DNA from: Lepidurus packardi | Taxonomy: Eukaryota; Arthropoda; Branchiopoda; Notostraca; Triopsidae | Assembly: GCA_023053545.1 (NCBI GenBank) | Contig: JAKZAN010000002.1 | Location: forward strand, 10,350,790-10,414,789 | DNA length: 64,000 nucleotides | Reading direction: 5' to 3' | Shown here: positions 47,434 through 60,939 of the stretch, piece by piece | How positions within the stretch are numbered: the first letter of the stretch is position 1 | How the letters are laid out: every line of letters begins with the position of its first letter | The notes under the pieces: generated by a model | Databases searched by the model: none | What the model saw: only the letters and a program-made list of their open reading frames with translations | What the model was told of the DNA's origin: nothing | Translations under genes and position numbers: made by a program

Positions 47434-50400
47434 ATTAAATGAAATTTTTTAATTATTGTGCCTGCGTGATCAAATAACTACTGAATATGAATATAGTAAA
47501 GGATTTGTTTATACTTTCATAAAAAAAAATTTCCAGGAGGAGTACCATCCAAATGATGGTGTTGCTCCATTTAGATGAAACGTTTCAAGTGTCTATAATA
47601 TAGATGGCGAAAGACGGGAATGAAAGGATCTTTTAAGGCATGTAAAGATTTTCATTTCGTCGTCTTGGGTTTCTCCTGTTGTCTGGCTAAAGTAAGGGTT
47701 GTAGAACCCGAAACGCATTAGAATCCATTGTTGTTTTTGTCGTTTTCCCCTCGTATGATTAAGATTAGCACTCTATTGAGCTTAGGATTCCAATGTGGCG
47801 TCTTGGAATAAGAAAAGCATTATTGTGAGTGTTGCGTCAGTTTGTCTTGAAACGGAAACGATTCTGGGAGAAGTGATCCAGAGCCATTTTTTCTCTTCCA
47901 CGAGAAAAAATTTGTCTGGCACGCAGAATGGGCAATTATTTTAAGGGACGCATTTTCAGGAGCTAAAGTTGTTTTTTCTTCAAGTGGCTCATAAAATAGC
48001 TGCATTTTTCCCGCCTACTTCATTAAAGTTCCTCCAGTCGTATACCCGGGACGCTAGGAGGAAATATCCATAAAGGAGGAAAAGTTGGGTGGTGGCATTA
48101 ATAAAAGACCCGTTGCGAACGCCAAGTCTGAAATTTTTTCAATTAAGTTGGTCCCTAAATTAGTTTCTCCGGACTTGGACTCTAATACAGGAGTATTGTC
48201 GTGTTTGTATGTTTATTAGTCCCAACGAAAACTATTAATATAATTTTTTTTTTTGGGTAAGGGCCGCCGAGGGGGGTGCGCAGAGACTAACCAGGGCCCG
48301 AAAGGATTACTTTGGCTATCATGACTTGGCATCAGGAGGAGGCGGACCGGGGTTGTGTACGTTTTGACGCGTTTTATGTTCCATGAACTGATGTTTTTAA
48401 AGACCGTGTTCATCAATATTGCTCGGAAATGAGCCACCGTCTCTCCCTTAACCCTACCGCCCTAGATTTATGACCTCTAATCATAGTGTTTTGGCTAGAA
48501 AGCTTGCTCGAAAGTTAGCAGGTGCTTTTTAGACTGCGTTTAGCTTTATAAACGAACTTTTTCAATTGGGATATTAATTTGGGAGACACTTGGACTGAAA
48601 AATCCCCCCAATTTCTCACGCTTGTGAATAGAGCAAATTAGCCAAAGGTCGACAAGTGCCGCTGCTGCTATTGAACGGCGTTCTATACGATGTGCCCGTA
48701 ATACTGGCGTTGTCGTTGACCTAACAATGTCGGACGCTCATAACATGTCACATAAATCCTAGCCCGGAATGCATTAAGCATCACGTGTGCACGAGGGAGC
48801 TGAGGTTATAGTTATACAACAGTATAGTTAAAAGCAGGAGAGCAATATTAGTAAAAGTAGCGCGAGAAAGCAATTGTCACTTGGGTGCTGAACCCCTGAA
48901 CTATGCAAGCGTGTCGAAGCATTGCCGGATCAGCTTATAGGGACACCAACCGGGCAAAACTGATGTAGAAAGTAGTTTTGCCGGTTTTGAACAATAACTG
49001 TGAAGTGGGGGTGGTTTGAGGGCAAAGCAAGGGTGGCTCAATTGTTGCATTTTTAGCCCTATAACTTTTGCCGCTTTTCAAGTCATAAGCTCTTACCCGT
49101 TTATGCTCGATGGCAGAAATATATTATTCTTTTTGGGGAGAGAACTCCAGAATTCCAGAAAGTGTCCTTTCTGGTCAGCATTGTTGTTATAGCAGCCCTC
49201 TACTTTGGGTCGCAGCTGCTCGCTTTCCCACGTGTTGCTCTCGCTCCTACACATACACTTACAGCGGCACAAGTTCTCCGACCTCCGAAATGATGCGTGA
49301 AAAGCAATTGGAAAGCCGGAGCTGATGCTGAGGAGGTCCGAATCGGAACCGTCAATGGAAAGCTTTTGTATGTGGAGGAAATCGCCTGGAAATTCTGGGA
49401 ATTACGGCCCCTGAAAGGGAAAAAAGAGGCGAAAAAGCAAAGGGCTGCGGTAGGATTATTAGCTTTAATTTGCACCAAAAGTGTGTGACAAAGGTCGTAA
49501 CTTAAATGGTCGATTTTGGATGGTTTATTCTTTAAAAAAATATACATTTTTTTTTATTCTGGTGCACTTAATTCGTAGAGCATGGCAAAAAGGCGATTGG
49601 TTGGAAAGGTCTGATAGCGGCCTTTATTATTATAGAACACATAGACATAGTACAGTGAAGCTGTCATTGCAGCTGTCCTCCTCAGTGGCTCGGACGCTAT
49701 TGTTGTGTGTTTCCTAGCGTAGATAAATTCGATAAAGAGGGTATGTGTATCTGTATACCCCCGGTTCAAATGGAGCCAAGGGGTGTTGCACGCACAGCGG
49801 CTAAGCATTCAACAGTTTTCACAAGCAGTCAAGATTGCCTCGATCAGCCATTGTTGCAGTTTGGGGTCCCCCTTTTTTTTATTTACAATGCGACTGTGAA
49901 GCGGTTGTCCGGGATCTTCTCGTATTCTAGTCCTTAGTTATGAAAGAAAGCACTTAGCCCTGTATCTAGCTTTTGTATGACTATAAAAAGTTCAAGGTTA
50001 AACAATTCAGTTTCATAGGGTACAATTTTGGCTCCCCAGGCTGTATTACTTTCCTCGTTCAAATTCCAGTTGGGAGAGCGCGGTTATTCGAATGGTAGCC
50101 TTTATTCCTATTCTAGCGTCCGGGGAAAGTGTCGAACTAACGCATTCAGGATTTAATAGATTTGTATTTAAGGTGGGCCAGAAGGGCTGAACGTGGTCAG
50201 AAACGAGTAACAAAGGTGTGCTGATAACAAGGTGACTAGACTTATCGAGAACAGGTAAAAAATATGTACTGGATGGCCAGAATTAAAAGAGATATTGGTC
50301 AGAACGGCTAAGGAGCACGGGGTCTAGTTTGGGACAAGGACACGGAACACGAGGGCGGGATGTACACAGGAATCACGAGGTGTCACAAAAGTCAGGGAGC

Positions 50401-53400
50401 TTTCCTTGGTCCGAGGGAAGATTGATCTTTCCTCGGCCAATTTTTGCCTGTAATAGACAAGGTTTTTTTAAGGTATCTAAAGTTTTCCAAAGCATATGCA
50501 AAGGATGTTCTGAAAGCAAAGCGTCTACATTTCCCAAGGCTTTTGTTACTGACGACGCTATATCTGGTTATGGCGCTTTGAGTTATGATTTTATGAGTTA
50601 TTAATCATGGTTGAACTCATGGTTAAAGGTGTTGGCTGGGATATATAGGTTAGCGAGCAAACCCCCCTTCCCCCACAACAAAAAATAGTAAAAGTCGAAA
50701 GTCAAATATAATTGTAGGACAAGCTGTATGGGATGCATGCAGAGTTTCCGGGCGGTTTGCCTTGTAAATTTGCTACAGAGTCACTTTCGCTATCTGATAT
50801 GATAAACCTGAGATGGATAGCCTGTCGTTCTCCTGTATAGACGGTCTTGCATTTTTTTCACCATTTTTTTGCTTGTTTGTTTGAGATGTAACTTAGCCGA
50901 AAGGTAACGTGCGTGTGTTTGTGTGGCTAACGAGTAGCAGGTTTGGATAAGCAGAAGATTCCTCTGTTATGCATTTATATCAGGATAAGACTCAAAGTTG
51001 GGCTTCTCAAATAACCTCATTGGGGCGATCGTTCATCATCATTGTGTGACAGCTTGTAATCGAGATTGACACTCCTTATGCCGTTCTCGAAATACCCCCC
51101 TTGGTGATCCTTGCCCCCCAGGTTTTTCGCTCTGTTCTGGCCGCCATTCTCCATCGTCCATGCTCCCCAAGTTAACGTGTTAAGCGTCAACATGGAACAA
51201 ATGGATTTACTTTCGTTATATATTGGGCTTTCCTGTACAGTACGCGTTCTTTATTGTATCACAGGGTTACCAACAATGAAGTTGGCCCAATCGAGTTCCA
51301 TGACGCGCAAGTTCTTTTCTTACATCGCAAAACGCTTAGCTTCGTTAATTTAATTCGAAAAGGGAAAGATTTTTTTGTTAAAAAATATATTCTTGGGAGA
51401 GGAAGGGATAAGAATAGCGACTAGAAACGACTTTTATGAGAAAAAACGCGAGATATCGTGCGCTGAGGAAGCATGATTGCGTAAACTTCCGTAGTCTAAA
51501 AACTTGAAGATTCTTTGCTACATGACAAATGTAGTCTGATACGTGCAAGAGCCATATGGAAGCTGTTTCATTCATATATATAACGTGGACTTGGGCCATG
51601 GTGCAAGTAAGCAGCCAGGCATATGGTGGCGTGGGCCAAAGAGCAGCTTCCAACGAGGCTTCTGCTGCGTTGAGTTCCGCGACTATCGTAGTATGTGCCG
51701 AGATAAAAGCTTCACGAGTCTGGAATGTGAAAAGCTTGCTTATACGTGGCTCAAGTATAGAAAGCATTCACGGTTTCCAAATTACGCTTATAAAGCTCTC
51801 CCCTTCGACCCGATGTCGAATGCAAAGAATTTAATTCGGGAATTTTGGAGTTATAAGCTCCCGCCACAAAAAAATAATAATAAATAGGTATATATTGAAT
51901 AAGTCATTAATAAAACGCATTCGAAGAAACTCTCAAAACAGTGGTATTGGACTTAAAGAAGCGAAATTTAGAGGATAAATTCATTAGCGGAATTCTGATA
52001 ATTAGACAAAGAAATGGCAAACGAAATTGAGAATTGCAAAGAAATGGCATATTTATTGCAGAATTAGAAGATTTTTCTACAGTGCAACACTGGAATGTAA
52101 AGGCGAAGATGCGTATGAATGTTGGAAAGACAACCTTGCTGTCTTGAATTGCGGAGGGAGTTCTTGGCATTGTTGTGGGTCAGGAAAGGGAAAAAAGGTG
52201 TGGTACGGTATGTGGAATATGTGTCACATTACGCAAAAGGAATGGGCCATTAATGTTGGTAGGGCCCGGAAGTGCCATTCATGTGACTCACGTGCAGTCT
52301 TAAATGCTTCACTATTTTCTTAGCGAAAACTTGATATGGGCTAAGCGCATGTGTGCGGCTATAGAATTGAACACCGGAACTCTTTTACATTCGTCGCTTT
52401 CCTTTAAATATCTCGTATACACATAAAAGGCCGAATATAGAAGATTTGGGGGTTTTTGGATACTTTACCTACCTCTTATGGGTAAAGGCAATACACAAGC
52501 AGCATTCAACAGGGTTGAAGTATGTTTTCCTATTAGGGTGGAGGGTCGAGCGAGTTGTTTAAAGCCCAAAGTCATTTCAGCGTGTTCCACATACATACGA
52601 GATCGACCGACATGCACCCAGAAGGGTAAAACCGCTGTATATAAGGTTTTCTGCATCTCATTTGCATAACAGCATTCTTGGCTTTTAATCCCCTTTCCCG
52701 TAATCACATTCAATCTCAATATCCATCAACATCAAGTAGCCGCAATAGACTCTATACGAAAGGTATGTGTGCGGATACATCTCTTCAAGTTGACGACCCC
52801 ACACAACACTGTTGAACCGAGTTTAATGGTAGTTTGAGGGGAATGGGAGGTTGAGGGGGAAAGCAGTCCGAGCCACGTGGGCTGATTACTAATGAGCTCA
52901 TTAAAGGTAAAGCCTTCTCTCTGATTGCCAGCAACTGGACGTGTAAAACTGTGTTATGTCTGACTAAGAAATATAGCTTGAGCTTAGAACCCCACACCAA
53001 AAAAAAAAAAACGTTCTACGGTTGTTTTAGAGCTTTAGATGTGTCAGGGGGTATTTCGTGTGCGTTTTTCCTTTTAGAAATATCCAGAAAACTTTGGATA
53101 AATTATTGAGTTATTAAAGCTCATCCGTTATGCAAAAAAGGGGGAGATAAGCTAAGAAGAAGGCAGACAAAGTACCATAACTTGTACAACGAGAAAATAG
53201 ACAAGTTCATAAATTTGCTTTAGAGGTTTTTATCAACACTTTTTATTTATTGACCGTTCTACATGCCAAGGGATTTCGAGCCATTTCATGTTTTGCGCAG
53301 AAATTTTCCCAGCGGAAAAAAATGTTAAAAAAATATGCTCCAACGGGGAAGGGGGGAGGACATTTAAAAAAGGAAACTTATGGAAGAACAAACAGGACCG

Positions 53401-53705
53401 GTGAAAGAGTTTCTGGGATGAGTTTCATAATAAATTATACGAAATGCACGATTTTGATCGTTTTTCGGAGACATTCCGCCTGGGAAGATACAATTTTATG
53501 CAGACATACACAAGGACACATACCACACATACAATGCCTTCCACCTGCACCAACATCTTGTTCCACATTTACATATTTATAGAGATATTAGGAAAGAGAT
53601 TTTTTTAGCAAAAGGGTAAAAGGTGCCGTGACTTTGATGCTTGTCAAGAGAATATACACTTTTACGATGCGACAAATCTTGACCGATGTAATATAATAAC
53701 TCTTT

Positions 53706-53711
53706 TTTATT
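53706..53711 (-). terminator. Poly(A) signal of the DDR gene
   Basis: AATAAA on the minus strand about 130 bp past the DDR stop codon. Confidence 0.45.
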
Positions 53712-53842
53712 CTCTTGCACACTGATATGCTTTAATACTGAGTCTGGAGAGTTTTTTTTAGTCATATTAGCTTGTTACTAAGGTTTAAGTAATAGTGTCC
53801 AAGTAAGCTCTTTTTTTTTCTTTTATCTTTTCCGTTTTCAGT

Positions 53843-56800
53843 TCACCAAGATACGGCGGGATTATAGCCGACGTTCTTCCTTTGGAGGAAAAGATGGACT
53901 TCGGAGAATTTGGGTCGGTCACTGGGCTCTTGTTGCCAACACTCGGCCATGAGGTGGTAGAGTTCAGGTGGGCAGGAAGTGGGGCGAGGGAGTAATTCCA
54001 AAGGCGGCAAAACCGGAGCTGAGTTTATTGAATGGGTGTCCGAATGTTGGCGGCTATAATGCTGAATAGTTGCGGCCAGTAATTGTGTTTCGGACAAACC
54101 GGGCCAGGGTTTCTCCTGCCCCAATGTCAAGATCTCCCACAAAGTAACACCGAAACTCCACACATCACTTTGCGAGCTCCATTCCTCCTACACATTTTTA
54201 TTAGTTTATAATAATAATAAATCATAGTAACCGACAATATGCACGAGCTTACGTCGGGAATGAATAATAAAAAATATTAATTATTAAGATAACAGTAATA
54301 ATAGTAATAAATAATAATAAAATTTTAAAAAACAATAATAATATTTTTTTAATAATAGCAGGCAATTTAATAATAGTCATTTAATAATAGTTTGGCAATT
54401 GGCTTTAAAGCCTACGCCTGCTATTACTATGTATACAAAATAATAATAGTAATAATTAAAATAATAAAATATTAGTAATAATAATGTATATTTTTTTATT
54501 TATTTTTATTCATTCCCGAAGTAGGCTCGCGCCTATTGTCGGTTATCATTCTATTTTTGCACTTATATGTGATAGGTTTTTCCTATAGCTACGGTGAATT
54601 TTAATTTCTGTTTTTCTTTTTTTTTTCTACTAGCTTTACTTTATGAAAAATGGAAGGAAAATGCAAATCAAAGGACAAAGTTTGGGGTTACGACTTACCC
54701 AAAGCAGAGCTTCAGGAGCCATCCAGCGTACGGGCACCGATCCGCGTCCTTCGATAGCGAAGTAATCCCGCGCGTATTGAGACTTGAATATAGCAAAGTC
54801 AGCCAGTTTGGTCGTCAGATTTTTGCCGACCAAGCAATTCCTATTTTTTTCCAAAACATTAAGGCCAACTTTTTAGTAAATCTTATCGATCCCTTCATCC
54901 ATCTTGTCTCTTCTCCATTTTTACTCTTTTTCTGAGCCTAATTTATCAAGCTTGCCTTTTCAACAAAAAAAAACTTACCTGGCTGCCAGATCACGATGAA
55001 CGAAGCCCAGAGACTCTAAATACTTCATTCCTGAAGCAATCTGCGTCGCCATGTAAAGGAGCCCTCCAAAACTAGATCACAATATTTCCCAAAGAAAGAG
55101 GTCGAAAGTTAAATGGAGTCGAGAGAAAAAAGGAGTGAACGAGTTCTGCAATACCTAATGGATTGAGAACTGGAATCGCTGTCTGTGCTCAGTCGAATTT
55201 GTCTCAGAAACTGTGGCATGTGACCGTACTCGAGGTATTCCGTGAGCACAGCCATGGTTTCTTCAGCTCGCATGACAGCTACCACTTTGGCAATAGCAGG
55301 GTCTCGCAAGACAGCCAGCTTTTGGACATCACGCAGAAATGCTTGTCTAGGTGACATAAATGTAGGGGGAGATAAAAGAAAAAGGAGCCCGAGCAGCAAG
55401 AAAAGGCCATTAGTCATACAAAAAAATTGCTGAACTTAACACATGTTGTCTCACATAAAAAATAATAAAAAATGCGGGCATTTCAAAAAGTTAGCAAGAA
55501 AATGGATCGATCGATATATGGACGGTGTGTATCTGATTTCCGTACCTGATTTCCACGTTGCCTTTGACGGCTCGAGCGATAACATGTTTACGGTTTAAGG
55601 TAGCTTGGTTCCCGCCAAATTCAGTCAGGTCGGCTTCGCACAAATGCAGCTATAATTGAGTACAAGGGAACTCGTTAAAATTCCTCTAACAGGAGTGGTG
55701 TGCATGGTGCACATATAAAGAAGCAGTAGCTTAAAGAGTGGTAGAAAATGTGTTTAGCCTGAGAGAAAATGGGATTGATTTTTCTTTCTTAATACTATGC
55801 GCGAGATTACCAACATTTCCAGGGCTCAGGTAACAAAGTAAAGGGGCCGAAGGAAATTGAAATGGGTGAAAGGAGCAAAAAAAAATAAACTAAAAAATGC
55901 GCGAAGTCGGAGCAGTTATAGTTACGTCTTACGTACCGTTCCAAATTGTCCCTCGCCCAATTTCTCGACAACTTTCAATTGATGTTTGTTCAGGTCTGGC
56001 AAGGAAAGGGCGTCGTCGATGGGTGTCGAGGCTGGGAATGCATAGGTGGAAAAGCGAGACGGAAACGAAGTGGAATTGCAGGTTTCCGCACGAGGCCCGG
56101 TTCCTGTAACGCTGCCATTGATGCTGGTCGGTAATAGGACTGATTTCTGGTTGCGGGAAGGATGCTGCAAAGCTGCCTGGTCTGAATCCAAGTCAGAATC
56201 TTCTTCAAATAAGGGTTTGAGGAGTAGTCGCTCGTTGCGCTGTTACAGAGATGATTCGCATGCGTCCACAGGGCACACAACACAAGAGAGATAAAAAGAA
56301 ATAAAGAAAGGGAAACATACGTTTTCGTTAGTTTTTCCTCTCCAGTATTCAGAGACAAAATAAAATAAAGAAATTTCGGCAGCCAGGGGAACGAAAAGGA
56401 AAGGTAGACTCACGTGGATAATATCCGTAGTGGCGTAGTAACTTTCGGTCGGTCTGCTGGGAGGACTGCAGAAGGATGTCACGGCTTGATTAGAATCGAT
56501 GGCTGCTGCAGTGCCGGTCGGCCGGAGAGGTAAAGGTAAGGTGAGTTTCTTCAAGGTGGAATTTGGGGTAGTGGTTGATGAAGTTGGTGTGCCGGCCGAA
56601 ACTACCGTGGGAGGCAAGGGTACGGAACTCTTGACATTATAGCAAGACTGCTGTTGTTGCATTAGGTCATTATGGTACACTCCGTTTGATTTGAGTCCTG
56701 AAAGAGTCCCACAAAGAAGAGTATAAAAACAAGAGAAAGAGAGAGAGGCATGGAAGAAGAAAAAAGACAAGAACATAGTAAAACTCGTCGAGTTTTTAAC

Positions 56801-59800
56801 GACCTCTCCTGTTCACGAAACATTCCCAAAGAAACAGCTGTGTGTGTATAGACTGACCTTTGGGTGTCAAGATGAGAGGCTCTTTAGGGATGAGGCAGCC
56901 GTATTCCGGGTCCACGAACGCGCCACGCGGTCCTTTACAACCTTTGATATGTTGATAAGGTTCGTGATACAGTGAAGTGTCGGAATCGGATTCCGTTGCC
57001 GCTGTAGTTGACACGGGTCCGTAAATGTCAGCTGATCGGACCGGGGCGACCCCGTGGCCGCGTGCAGACAGTTTGAGTTGTTTCAGACTTAGAGCCAAGC
57101 GTTTCTCGGGAGGAACCACAGGGAGAACGCCAGGTAACAAGCCAGCAGGTAAGGAGCAAGAGACTTGCTTCTTGGGCTGGCGTTTACGCTTGCGGATGAG
57201 CCAGAGCAAGGTGGAGCCCAATAAAACCACGGCCATAGCGATGACTCCCGTAATTAAACCAATATAGGCTTGTTGGGGGTCAGGCAGGGCTGTTAATAGC
57301 CGAAAAACACAAGAAAAAGGGTTACTATTTATGCCTCGGAAATTAAACTGCTAAACCAGTGAACTAGTTCAACTAAGTTGAGGTTACAGGATCAATTTGG
57401 CCACAGAAAGTAGACTGAGCTCATTAAGAGCTCTGAAGCATTCAAGGAGATTTTTTTGTCTTACGAGGAGAAGAAAATCGGAATGACCAGACAAGAGCTA
57501 TTACATTAGGGGTCTACATAAAGGAGAAGTGTATAAGGAATAAAAAAAAAGGAAAAGAAGAAGAAAAAAGGTTTGGTAACCGAAAGTTTTCGAGCGAGAG
57601 CCAACCAAGAAGGAAATAGGAAAAAATTCTAGTCAGTTACCTGAGCTGACTTCAGTGATAGGATGAGTTTCTAATCGAATTTCTTCCTCGACGTCCTCCG
57701 GATCTTCAATCAGCTCGGTCATATTGCCATGAAAATCCTCTGCATAAAGAAATAAAAAGGAATGAAGATTGACTTGTTCGCTCAGGGACTTTCTCAACTT
57801 GTGCGGAGCGAACGTAAGTTCGCCTTTTTTTGTTATCCGAGCACAGAAGTAAAGTTAGATTAATGGGATTGCTGTTTGTAACTGTCACGTTTAGCAGAAC
57901 TGACTAAACTAAAAACCAGACATGTCAACCTATAATAAATCCAACCAGCTATAACTTCATGTAGTCATGCGACAACAAATCTCTGGGGGAAACAGCCAGT
58001 GTTTACGTTAGGTTTGGAAAGCTCGTAGCGTTCTAGCTACCACAAGGGGGCGCACGTATTTTGCGTGGGTTTATATGAATTGTTTCTAACGGCGTGTAGG
58101 ATAACTTACTAACTACATCTTCATTTTGCATGCATTTTTTCTTAAAAACAACAACATAAAAGTTAAGTTACATCTAGGTGACTTGTGACAAGGGTGAACG
58201 ATTAACTTTCATTTTATTAAACCACTGAATTCATACAGTATTAGCTATATATTATTGCCAACAAGTTTAGTACAAATTTCTTGTATATTTTAAGTAGGAG
58301 TGTTTCGATTTTCTCCATGCTATCTAATTGCTATCTAAATGCTAGCAAATTACTGTCGCAAAAGGGATGGAAGCAACTAAAAGTAAAAAAAAAATCGTGC
58401 CTATCTTACCGGATTGGAAGCTCGCTTCACTTAGGATGAACGCAGATCCATCAAAACGTATCACGATCTTTACATAGCGAGCAACACGATTCCGGAGATC
58501 CACCGTTATATTCCGAACTTCTTCTGTGGGATAATGATGTTTTTCCAGATGCAAAGTCTCATCCTCGTCTTCTTCAGGAATGTAAAGGACAGGTTTGGCA
58601 TGGAAATGGTGACCATTGAGCCCAAAGTAGACTTCCACCGAAGTCGGCAGCTAAAATGGCATACAAACAGGCGTTTCTAGATCCGTGCTTAGCCACACTA
58701 GCTCGGTTGTTTGAGGGAAGCTGGTCTATGTATTATACAGCGAAAAAAATTCTTACCGTGAAGCCAGAAGATTCTGACAGTGCTGCCTGCAAATGCAAGG
58801 ACACAAATGATTTCACGTGGTCGAACTCGAAAGTTATTTCGACGGGCGTTTGGTTCAAGTCTTTCTTCCAACCCACCCAGGCTGGATCTGTAAATAAAAA
58901 GGGGCATACAATCGGGGATCGTAGGAGACATACATGGTAACCGGGAGTTTTATGTCTATACTCTACCTAAGGTACTCTGGCTTGAATTGCCGGAGTGGAG
59001 ATGTGTGGCGTAAATTCCGTCCGTCAATTGCCCGAGACCGCCTGTCCAGGAAGATGTGTCTTTAAGGCCGTCGTAATGGTCACCAAATTGGGTGTCGAAC
59101 CAACTGGCAGAATACGAAATGATCCCCTCTATGTACGAGAACGATCATAAAAGAAGGAAGAGGGGAAATACCAACACAATGAAAAATGCAAGTTTCTTTT
59201 TCTTTCTTTTTATGGTTTGTTTCTTTACTTTGCCAAGGGCAGCCATGAAGTTCCACTCGCATACAAGTGGTTCGGGGGTGATGGCTGTACGGCAAAAAAC
59301 GCACTTTGGAAGCCACAAATGGTAATTCGATGGTTTGGGTAACGGCTAACCATGGATTTGAATTGCCAGGAAGGATCTAACCACGTATTTTTATATATTT
59401 TGGGGATTGTTCAGGTTTTGCCACAACTCTTGAATTCAGTTCTTACTTGTCGCCCTCTCGGGTCTTGATACGTGATCCACCGTGATAAACTGGGTCGCCA
59501 GTATTCGAGTATGAACGCTTCCGCGAATTCCTGGCCTTGTCCGTTGCCGAACCGGCCTTGCGTTTCCGTGCCAGTAATTAAATGGTCGCTTTTCAAGTCG
59601 ATCTCGAGCCATTCGCGAACATCGTGTTGGATAGCAGGCCGTGGACACCAGGCGCCGCCACCTTTTTCAACGCGAACTCTATGATAGGAGACAGACACAC
59701 AACAGCACATGGTAATAGCTTTGAATGAGGCCCAACAACGCTCCAGGGAGCAATATGACGGCAAAGAAAGCAAAAAAGAATCTTCCTTTGTAATTACGGA

Positions 59801-60939
59801 GAGCCAAAATGGAAACAAAATGGCGCTCTACCAAATAAAATTAAGCGAATAGCTCTGTTTTAGCTAAAAAGCCAGCTGTCGGATTTCCCAGTAAAGAAAA
59901 AACGCGTGTTCGACTTGTCGTATCACACCTACTGTCTTTTTAAAACGTTGAGAAACAGCTATACAAGTTTTGCATTATTTGATTCCTTGGAAAGTGAAAT
60001 TTTTGTCATGCAGGATAGGCCAAAGTGTTGAGACCCAACTCATCTGCTCGAAAGCTGTTTCTTAATACACTAAACAAAATAGAACAGGAAGTAAACAAGG
60101 CTAGCGAGGGGAAATCAAAGCCGACATGTTTTATTGATGCCGCGTGGTCTTAAAACTTGGAAAAATTTCCCTCGTTTCGTATCAGGGACAATTCATCTCG
60201 TCATTGTGCGGTGGGAGTCTTGTTATATGTCTCATAAATCGTGCGCACGCAGACAAGAATCTGTTGCTGTGTAGGCCTATATGTTTCTGTGGCCCTAGAA
60301 TCCTGTCCGATAAAGGCCGGCTTCTTTCCACCCTCTGTCTTATATTTCTTGTTTTTCTCCGCATGACAATAACCCAAAAGATCGCCTATTACAATGCGTA
60401 CGTATAAAAGGAGAACTTCCACCAGCCTTGTCAGAAATCAGCAGTCTGGTCTGAACAGATTTACATGCTACACACACACACCACGCACGAGACGTTTCCT
60501 CAGCCTAACAATAAAAGCTGTTGAGAAGTGTAGAACGAAAGATGAAACGGTTGCCCCGCCAAAAACCAAGACAACAATAACATGGTCCATATATAGCGAA
60601 GGTATTAAAGACCAAAGACCATCAGTGCGGCTCATTTTGGTCTTTGATTTGCTTGCTATAGTAACCGAAAGTTCTTGGAACATACCTGGCATGTTCGGGG
60701 CCTACACTCCTGGCGTAGGATGAGGAGGCCGTGATGGCGGAATCCGTAATAAGTCCAGATTCCATTCCCAGCGCTGATGAAGTTGGGCAAGTGGCTGAAG
60801 GATATTTTAATTGATATTTTGTTTAGTAAAAACCAGTCTCTACTAATTGTCTTCTCTGCTGTGCAGTTAAATCAAATGGGATCTTACCTGTAGTTCTCGA
60901 AAGTAAAATTCCGTTAAGTAGAGCGAAAAGGATCCACAT
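53843..60939 (-). CDS. DDR: Discoidin domain receptor tyrosine kinase (degenerate DFG)
   Basis: Collagen-receptor-type RTK. Sixteen exons: 60939-60888, 60794-60686, 59678-59447, 59376-59229, 59128-58967, 58887-58757, 58650-58410, 57739-57641, 57289-56858, 56697-56414, 56239-55937, 55649-55546, 55346-55155, 55071-54979, 54840-54699, 54187-53843. Total 1022 aa (human DDR1 913). The signal peptide is [14 protein letters not shown]. The discoidin domain spans about residues 19-179 ([20 protein letters not shown] to [11 protein letters not shown]). The discoidin-like domain (YDGL ... [10 protein letters not shown]) runs to about 358. The transmembrane segment is about 397-420, followed by a long juxtamembrane region with tyrosines. 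In the kinase, GEGQFG, Lys760 (ARAVKG) and HRDLAAR (855-861) are intact. Helix-C has Asp772 instead of Glu, and the magnesium motif is Asp-Phe-Ala at 875-877 instead of DFG. The rest ([22 protein letters not shown]) is normal. Confidence 0.97.
54224..54550. mobile_element. MITE-like element in DDR intron 15
   Basis: About 325 bp with long imperfect terminal inverted repeats of 45-60 bp. The left arm starts GTAACCGACAATATGC, and the reverse complement of the right arm starts GATAACCGACAATAGGC. Both then share CGAGC-TAC, TCGGGAATGAATAA and a TA-rich inner part. The centre is TAATAA-rich and codes for nothing. A related arm occurs near 47327. Confidence 0.75.

Larger units (their letters stand above)
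37437..53842. other. 16.4-kb interval without a supported gene
   Basis: No ORF of this stretch shows a recognisable domain, and I could not chain exons with splice sites and matching phase. It contains a 15-nt G run (43297-43311), an AAGAAATTTT-type degenerate repeat (about 45592-45708), a MITE-arm-like segment with a short duplication (47327-47433) and AT-rich patches. It may be regulatory DNA for the flanking DDR or membrane-protein genes, may carry non-coding RNA, or may hold exons too small to see. Both flanking genes end facing it: the membrane-protein gene (+) and DDR (-) converge on it. Confidence 0.45.

Noticed and set aside
52027..52323. Cysteine-rich 98-aa ORF that resembles a small secreted peptide
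   Set aside because: It has no signal peptide at the start, no recognisable cysteine framework, no neighbouring exons and an antisense ORF of similar length, so it is probably chance.
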